From Chthoniobacter flavus (GTDB lineage: Bacteria > Verrucomicrobiota > Verrucomicrobiia > Chthoniobacterales > JACTMZ01): 64,000 nt of DNA. The stretch lies in NCBI GenBank assembly GCA_945878135.1, contig CAMDUL010000009.1, forward strand, positions 25,847-89,846, written 5' to 3'. The translations under genes were made by a program, and so were the position numbers. Under the pieces are notes generated by a model, which saw only the letters and a list, made by a program, of their open reading frames with translations, was not told where the DNA came from and did not search any database. Below, in pieces: positions 55,067 to 64,000 of the stretch (the stretch's first letter is position 1; each line of letters opens with the position of its first letter).

Positions 55067-55167
55067 GGTGCGCGCAGTGTGCCTGCCAGCCGGCCTCTTC
55101 GCAAATCCGGACTACGCGGTATTTGACCGCGGGGCGCCGCTCGCGGATAGTCTGCGCCTCCACCGGC

Positions 55168-56958
<1,791 letters not shown>

Positions 56959-56997
56959 GCGTAAAGTCGCCGTCCCCGGCGTCCATCGTTCCCCGTG

Positions 56998-57076
56998 ATT
57001 TTGTAGCGGCGGTCTATGACCGCCGGAACATGAGAAGGGAAGGCGGATCCGACGGTCCTGGACCGCCGCTACACCC
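56998..57076. repeat. REP-like element with paired hairpins
   Basis: TGTAGCGGCGGTC (57002-57014) is repeated in reverse complement as GACCGCCGCTACA (57061-57073), a perfect 13-base inverted repeat. Inside the left arm GGCGGTC-TAT-GACCGCC (57008-57024) folds on its own, and GGTCC-T-GGACC (57054-57064) on the right. It lies between the convergent lepA and acnA stops. This is the form of a bacterial interspersed REP pair (BIME). A degenerate relative lies at 61411-61444. Confidence 0.7.
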
Positions 57077-57079
57077 TGC

Positions 57080-59896
<2,817 letters not shown>

Positions 59897-59996
59897 GATC
59901 CTTCAAGAAATCGTCCCTGCACCCGCGGGGCAAGCCCCAATTCGCCGCGGACCAAGATGCTCTTGCTTCGACCCCTTCCGCGCGATCTCATCTGGC

Positions 59997-61400
59997 ATGC
60001 GCAAAACCAAGATCGTCTGCACCCTCGGACCCGCCACGGACTCCCCCGAGATGCTGGCCCGCCTGATCGCCGCCGGAGCGAATGTCTTCCGGCTCAACAT
60101 GAGCCACGGCACCCACGACTGGGTGCGGCAAGTGGTGCCGCGCATCCGGGAAGTGGCCCGGCAGACTTCGGCCAACATCGCGATCATGATGGACACCCAG
60201 GGCCCGGCCATCCGCACCGGCGATGTGGCCACGAACCTCGACCTCCACCCGGGCGACAAGGTCGAGTTCACCGTGCGAGGGGCCCAGAGCGAGGAGCTCT
60301 ACTCGGTCGATGTGAACTACGACGGTCTCATCGATGATATTCAAGAAGGTGATGTCGTGCTGGTCGACAACGGCAACCTCCACATGAAGGTGCTGGCCAA
60401 GAAGGAGAACCGCATCCAGTGCGAAGTCCTGACCCAAGGCATCCTCGGTTCCCGCCGTCACATCAACCTGCCGGGCGTGAAGGTCAATCTCCCGCCGATG
60501 ACCGAGAAGGACCTCAAGGACATCGTCGTGGGCGTGGAGATGGAGGTCGACTATTTCGCCCTGAGCTTCTGCCGCGAAAAATCGGATGTGGACGCCATGC
60601 GGGCCGAGTTGCAGCGCCTCGGCAGCGACGCGCACATCATCGCGAAAATCGAGGACCAGCACGCCGTCAAATTCGCCAAGGATATCATCGCGGCGGCCGA
60701 CGCGGTGATGGTGGCCCGCGGCGACCTCGGCATCGAGTGCCCGATGGAGGAGCTGCCCATCATCCAGCGCCGCATCGTCAAAACCTGCCTGCAGGTCGGC
60801 AAACCGGTCATCGTGGCCACCCACATGCTCGAGTCCATGATCACCAACCCCCTGCCCACCCGCGCCGAGATCACCGACGTGGCCAATGCCGTTTACGAGC
60901 AGGCGGACGCCATCATGCTCAGCGGCGAGACCAGCGTGGGGAAATACCCGGTCCAATGCGTGGAAACTTTCGACCGCGTGGCCAGCCGCATCGAACGCAG
61001 CGGCGGCGCGGGGTTCGCCCGCGAAGCCATCGTCGAAGGACCGCGGCAGAAGACCGTGGCGGCCGCCGTCTCGCTGGCCAATAATTTCCCGCACGCAAAA
61101 ATGGTCGTGTTCACGCTTTACGGCAACATGGCGCTTTACGTGTCCCACCTGCGCCCGCTGCACGCCCCCATCTTCGCGTTCACGCCGGACGAACGCGTTT
61201 GCCGCCGTCTGGCCCTGCTCTACGGCGTGCAGGCCCAGCGCATGGGCTTCGTCGCGCAACCTGACAAAAACGTTTTCGCCGCGGAAGCCGCCCTGCTCAT
61301 GCGCGGTCACGTCGAATCCGGCGACCATCTCGTCGTCGTCACCGACATCCTCGAAGGCGACCGGCGGCACGAGTCGGTGCAGCTGCGCATCGTGCCGTAA
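59997..61400 (+). CDS. pyk: Pyruvate kinase
   Basis: Makes pyruvate and ATP from PEP and ADP. The 467-residue protein has the TIM barrel with MRKTKIVCTLGPATDSPEML, MDTQGPAIRTG, VMVARGDLGIECPMEELPI and the lysine in AKIEDQHAVKF, then the C-terminal domain. The potassium/metal-site motif usually reads DTKGPEIR; here it is DTQGPAIR, changed at two positions. The ATG at 59997 gives the family start; in-frame upstream residues are non-homologous. A degenerate repeat follows the stop. Confidence 0.95.
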   Translation: MRKTKIVCTLGPATDSPEMLARLIAAGANVFRLNMSHGTHDWVRQVVPRIREVARQTSANIAIMMDTQGPAIRTGDVATNLDLHPGDKVEFTVRGAQSEELYSVDVNYDGLIDDIQEGDVVLVDNGNLHMKVLAKKENRIQCEVLTQGILGSRRHINLPGVKVNLPPMTEKDLKDIVVGVEMEVDYFALSFCREKSDVDAMRAELQRLGSDAHIIAKIEDQHAVKFAKDIIAAADAVMVARGDLGIECPMEELPIIQRRIVKTCLQVGKPVIVATHMLESMITNPLPTRAEITDVANAVYEQADAIMLSGETSVGKYPVQCVETFDRVASRIERSGGAGFAREAIVEGPRQKTVAAAVSLANNFPHAKMVVFTLYGNMALYVSHLRPLHAPIFAFTPDERVCRRLALLYGVQAQRMGFVAQPDKNVFAAEAALLMRGHVESGDHLVVVTDILEGDRRHESVQLRIVP

Positions 61401-61410
61401 GCTCACACAC

Positions 61411-61444
61411 TTGTGGACGGTGGGCTGCGACCGCCGCGACAAGC
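61411..61444. repeat. Degenerate relative of the REP-like element
   Basis: CTTGT (61411-61415) pairs with ACAAG (61440-61444) around CGGT/ACCG. TTGTGGACGGTGGGCTGCGACCGCCG resembles the left arm of the element at 57001-57025 with about six changes. Like that copy it lies just after a plus-strand gene stop. The relationship is a visual inference. Confidence 0.4.
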
Positions 61445-61449
61445 GGGCG

Positions 61450-61495
61450 GTAAAAATTAAACGGGCCCGCCGTCCGTGCGGACTGGCGGACCCGT
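61450..61495 (-). terminator. Terminator of the sigma factor gene
   Basis: ACGGG (61461-61465) pairs with CCCGT (61491-61495), extended by CCGCC/GGCGG and GTCCG-T-GCGGAC. On the minus strand TTTAATTTTTA follows. It lies 32 bases past the sigma factor stop. Confidence 0.75.
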
Positions 61496-61526
61496 TCCCC
61501 ACCAAACCTGCCCCTCGCCCCGCCGG

Positions 61527-62372
61527 TCAGGCCGGCTGGGGCTCGGGAAATTTCAGTTCCTCCCGCTTGTTCAGCGCCTTGCGCATTTTGAGCAGGGCGA
61601 TGTTCTGCAGCTGGCGGATACGCTCGCGCGTCACGCCGAACTTCCGGCCCACTTCCTCCAGCGTGCGTTCGCGCCCGCCGCCGAGTCCGAAACGGTAGGC
61701 GATGATCCGGCGCTCGCGCGGGTCGAGCACGTCGAGCAAATCACCGACCTCGTCGCGCAGGTCCTTGTCCCGCAGGGCCTCGAAAGGGTCCTCGGCGCGC
61801 TCGTCGCTGACCAGATCCCCGAAGGCCGTGTCGTCGTCGGCATTGATCTTGGCATCCAAGGAGGCCGGGCGGACCGCCACCGTTTTGAGGTGGGCGACCT
61901 TGGCCACGGGCAGACCCAACTCGTCGGCCAGTTCCTCGTTGCTCGGTTCGCGGCCGAGTTCCTCGGTCATCTGCGCGGCCACACGGCGGATCTTGCCGAT
62001 CTTGTCGACGAGATGAACGGGCAGGCGGATGGTTTTGCTCTGGTTGGCCAGGGCGCGCTTGATCGACTGCTTGATCCACCATGAGGCGTAGGTGCTCAGC
62101 TTCCCCCCCTTTTTGGGGTCGAAGCGTTCGACCGCCTTCATCAAACCGATGTTGCCCTCGGAAACGAGGTCCAGCAGGGGGAGGCCGTAGTTGCCGAAGT
62201 CGTGGGCAATCTTCACCACGAGGCGAAGGTTGGCCTTGATCATCTTCTCCCGGGCCTTCCGGTTGCCCCGCTTGATCTGGCCCGCCAGCTTGACCTCCTC
62301 TTGGGGGGTCAGGAGCGGGACCTGGCTGATCTCGCGCAGGTAAAGTCCGATATTGGTGTCAGGGGATTCCAT
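61527..62372 (-). CDS. Group 1/2 RNA polymerase sigma factor (RpoD/RpoS-type)
   Basis: A 281-residue sigma-70 factor without region 1.1. Region 2 includes LVSEGNIGLMKAVERFDPKK and the -10 recognising LSTYASWWIKQSIKRAL. Region 3 is EELGREPSNEELADELGL. Region 4.2 is FGVTRERIRQLQNIALLKM. The start MESPDTNIGLYLREISQVPL is complete region 1.2. The short length fits RpoS or the group 2 factors of cyanobacteria more than a housekeeping RpoD. It has its own terminator. Confidence 0.92.
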   Translation of the reverse strand: MESPDTNIGLYLREISQVPLLTPQEEVKLAGQIKRGNRKAREKMIKANLRLVVKIAHDFGNYGLPLLDLVSEGNIGLMKAVERFDPKKGGKLSTYASWWIKQSIKRALANQSKTIRLPVHLVDKIGKIRRVAAQMTEELGREPSNEELADELGLPVAKVAHLKTVAVRPASLDAKINADDDTAFGDLVSDERAEDPFEALRDKDLRDEVGDLLDVLDPRERRIIAYRFGLGGGRERTLEEVGRKFGVTRERIRQLQNIALLKMRKALNKREELKFPEPQPA

Positions 62373-62596
62373 GTTGGTGGTGGTCGAGGTTTGGAGTTAA
62401 TCGTCGCTGATTTCGACACCCGTTCCAAACGATCGTTCAATTTAATTTGCCGCCGGCCGCTTTTGTGCGGGGCGGAGGGCGGCACCGTCCTTTTTCCCCT
62501 TGGAAGTTTCGTCCCCCCGGAGGACAAGGATGCCCGATGGGTGTCTCCGCGGACCCTGAAAGGTCAGCATTCTCGCATGGGCTGAAGCTCCCCGGC

Positions 62597-62704
62597 CTAG
62601 CCGTGCGCAGTCCGCTTGAATTGTGCATTGATCCGCACCTCGTAGGTGCGTTCCCCCATCAGATCCGCATCGTCGTGCGGCCCTTCGTTGACTATGGCGA
62701 TCAT
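62597..62704 (-). pseudogene. Truncated conserved small protein, 35 residues
   Basis: From ATG 62704, MIAIVNEGPHDDADLMGERT then YEVRINAQFKRTAHG ends at TAG. The pattern is like the N-terminus of a short conserved bacterial protein (with a YEVRIN motif) whose usual C-terminal half (about 25-30 more residues) is missing. The rest of that half is not found in the next frames. It sits between the sigma factor and vapC genes. Assignment is from memory of the pattern and needs a search. Confidence 0.4.
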
Positions 62705-62720
62705 AAAGTGCGCGCGAACC

Positions 62721-63182
62721 TCACTCCGCGCCTTTCGCCGTGCGGCGAAGAAGGCTTCGCGGCGGAGCTCCCGCCTTCGTTTTGATCCCGTGCCGGACAA
62801 TGGGCAGGCACTGCGCAAAGTGCTGGAAGTCCCCATCCGTGGTAAAGATCGCCAAATCGCATCGGACCGCGACCGCGCAAATAAGGAAGTCGGTGTTCGA
62901 GCCCTGGATCCCCTTGGACCGGCAAAGGTTGAAAAAAATCGCGGCCGTCACGTAATCCTCCGTCAGAAGCGGCACGTCGGGGAACGCCGCAAGGTGGGCT
63001 TCCAGCCGCACGAACTGCGCTTGATCCCGCACGCCGGAGAGGATCTCCTGCCGCACCGGCCCGACGATTACGGCGACATGAGCGGACACGAGCCGCCGCA
63101 ACTCCTCCCGCTCCGGGTTCAGCCGGTTGTCATCGCGGCGCAACGCCAAGGACCAGACGCTCGTATCAACGAGCACCCTCAC
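62721..63182 (-). CDS. vapC: PIN-domain toxin VapC
   Basis: Type II toxin, a metal-dependent RNase of the PIN fold. The 153-residue protein keeps the four acidic residues: D6 (LVDTSVW), E46 (RQEILSG), D98 (NTDFLICAVA) and D116/D118 (FTTDGDFQ). It overlaps its antitoxin gene by 4 bases (63179-63182), typical of vapBC. The C-terminal 20 residues are Arg/Lys-rich. The target RNA is unknown. Confidence 0.92.
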   Translation of the reverse strand: MRVLVDTSVWSLALRRDDNRLNPEREELRRLVSAHVAVIVGPVRQEILSGVRDQAQFVRLEAHLAAFPDVPLLTEDYVTAAIFFNLCRSKGIQGSNTDFLICAVAVRCDLAIFTTDGDFQHFAQCLPIVRHGIKTKAGAPPRSLLRRTAKGAE

Positions 63183-63379
63183 GCCCGTGCCCGCTGGCGT
63201 TTGTAATCGTGCGCCGGGTCGAACTCGACCTTCCCGAACAGGTCCAAGATGCGATCCTGTCGCAGGTGGCTGATGTAGTCGGTCAGGGCGCGGGTGACCG
63301 CCTCTTTCTTCGTGCGATGTTTTCCAAGGGCCGCAGCCTCTGCGATCAAACGATCATCAAGTTGAAGATTTGTGGCCAT
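63179..63379 (-). CDS. vapB: Antitoxin VapB (ribbon-helix-helix type)
   Basis: Antitoxin that neutralises VapC and represses the operon. The 66-residue protein begins MATNLQLDDRLIAEAAALGK, then HRTKKEAVTRALTDYI (helix 2 of the ribbon-helix-helix fold), and ends in the VapC-binding tail LFGKVEFDPAHDYK. It sits first in the operon and overlaps vapC by 4 bases. Its operator is the inverted repeat at 63402-63419. Confidence 0.92.
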   Translation of the reverse strand: MATNLQLDDRLIAEAAALGKHRTKKEAVTRALTDYISHLRQDRILDLFGKVEFDPAHDYKRQRARA

Positions 63380-63401
63380 AGCTTAGGTACACACGTAACT
63401 T

Positions 63402-63419
63402 CACACATTGCGATGTGTG
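63402..63419. promoter_or_regulatory. Likely VapB operator
   Basis: CACACAT-TGCG-ATGTGTG is a perfect 7-bp inverted repeat, 22 bases before the vapB start, with a further half-site-like TACACACGTAAC just downstream. VapBC complexes bind such palindromes to repress their own promoter. Confidence 0.6.
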
Positions 63420-63515
63420 GGTCAATGCATTTTCCAACGTCCGCAATGACCGATCACCATCGGCTTTTGCCGCCGGCATGGTGATTCGGTCCAGTGCCCT
63501 GTCCGCATTTTTTCC

Positions 63516-63779
63516 TCAAAAGAGGTCGGAGTGCGTGCCGGTTCTTTCCAACAGAAGCTCATCTTCCGTAAGCTTGTAGATAAGAATCCAGTCGGGTTCT
63601 ATGGGGCCGTCGCGTCGCCCAATCCAATTTCCCCCGAGTTTGTGATCGCGATTCTTGGGAGGCAACGGTTCCTCGGCAACCAGCAGGTCGATGACAGCTT
63701 TTACTTTTTCGAGGTCTTTGCCCCGCTTCCGCATCCGGTTGACATCTTTCTTGAACTGCTTTGTTTGGGCGACATTCAT
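63516..63779 (-). CDS. yafQ: YafQ/RelE-type mRNA interferase toxin
   Basis: An 87-residue toxin of the YafQ family that cleaves mRNA on the ribosome. It matches E. coli YafQ in RDHKLGGNW, EPDWILIYKL and ERTGTHSDLF. By that alignment the catalytic H50 (here H46), D61 (D57), D67 (D63) and H87 (H83) are kept, but H63 is replaced by P59 (RDGPIEPDW). Activity may be altered. It overlaps the DinJ-like gene by 4 bases. Confidence 0.9.
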   Translation of the reverse strand: MNVAQTKQFKKDVNRMRKRGKDLEKVKAVIDLLVAEEPLPPKNRDHKLGGNWIGRRDGPIEPDWILIYKLTEDELLLERTGTHSDLF

Positions 63780-64000
63780 TCGTCCGATGAGGCATACAGC
63801 TCGGCGGTTGAATTAAACCGCTCGATGTCCTGATTCTTGTCGCTTTTGGTCAGCACCGAAGCGGTGAGCTTGTTCGGGACACGCAATTCCAGCGGGAAAG
63901 ACTTCCTGATGGCGATCTGGCGATAAAAAAGCCTGATCGCCTCGGTGGGAGTCAACCCCAAGGCCTCGAGCACCTTCTCGGTCGCGGTCTTGGTCGCTTG
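63776..64000 (-). CDS. dinJ: DinJ/RelB-type antitoxin, 5' end beyond window
   Basis: Antitoxin for the YafQ toxin; 74 residues are visible and the frame stays open to the window edge. The KVLEALGLTPTEAIRLFYRQ block is the dimerising ribbon-helix-helix region of DinJ, preceded by QATKTATEK, as in E. coli DinJ. A GTG at 63973 is internal to the domain, so the true start lies beyond 64000. The C-terminus AELYASSDE binds YafQ. Confidence 0.88.
   Translation of the reverse strand, partial: QATKTATEKVLEALGLTPTEAIRLFYRQIAIRKSFPLELRVPNKLTASVLTKSDKNQDIERFNSTAELYASSDE

Noticed and set aside
59988..61505. A long minus-strand frame opposite pyruvate kinase
   Set aside because: Shadow of pyk; no motif.
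62447..62785. Plus-strand frame across the gap before vapC
   Set aside because: It overlaps the minus-strand fragment and the toxin gene; the product has no signature.

Overview
The window is 64 kb of GC-rich bacterial chromosome from a Gram-negative (diderm) organism. I infer Verrucomicrobiota. The hints are a pseudopilin with an FTLVELL N-terminus and an HFRHNG C-terminus next to a secreted protein with a WVGxG core, a zinc-ribbon/proline-rich module fused to a glycosidase, an EF-hand lipoprotein, and a formylglycine-generating-enzyme lipoprotein. A 16S gene would settle the phylum; none is present, and I saw no tRNA, rRNA, CRISPR array, prophage or transposase.

Layout. 0-5.7 kb: class A penicillin-binding protein, HdeD-like membrane protein, SLC13-type transporter, site-2 protease with CBS domains. 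5.7-13.1 kb: central carbon metabolism, with a succinyl-CoA:acetate-type CoA-transferase, citrate synthase, a secreted endonuclease/phosphatase-fold protein and pyruvate phosphate dikinase. 13.2-18.0 kb: bioA, then a tightly overlapping mlaEFDCA operon for phospholipid traffic to and from the outer membrane. 18.7-22.9 kb: secreted protein plus pseudopilin, then metY-metX for methionine synthesis. 22.9-28.2 kb: MATE exporter, an M42 peptidase / deoxyhypusine-synthase-like / DUF2237 gene string, a secreted cyclophilin and an M14-like peptidase. 28.2-33.5 kb: a cysteine-rich membrane protein, tig-clpP-clpX-trmB and an ECF sigma factor in one strand-coherent run.

33.5-36.0 kb: lnt-algH-ogt, reading the other way. 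36.2-39.0 kb: two divergent ribbon-helix-helix genes, then small envelope lipoproteins (EF-hand, glycine-zipper, FGE-like). 39-45.8 kb: a DUF4105 protein, two tandem DUF1254/DUF1214 paralogues, an AraC-type regulator and an exported Ntn hydrolase. 45.9-50 kb: YdjM-like membrane hydrolase, outer-membrane barrel, CYTH phosphatase, DUF1622 and a rhomboid-like protein lacking the catalytic motif. 50-62.4 kb: long-chain acyl-CoA ligase, a membrane-anchored GH13 fusion, lepA, aconitase, pyruvate kinase and a primary-type sigma factor. 62.6-64 kb: a lower-GC accessory edge with a gene fragment, vapBC and a dinJ-yafQ pair running off the window.

How it fits together. Citrate synthase, aconitase, the CoA-transferase, PPDK and pyruvate kinase sketch a TCA cycle in which succinyl-CoA may be turned over by CoA transfer to acetate, with two enzymes at the PEP/pyruvate node. 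mlaEFDCA, lnt, the class A PBP and the barrel protein build and maintain the envelope. tig-clpPX is the usual protein quality-control block. Clear Shine-Dalgarno sequences are scarce by eye, so starts were chosen mainly from protein homology and gene overlaps.
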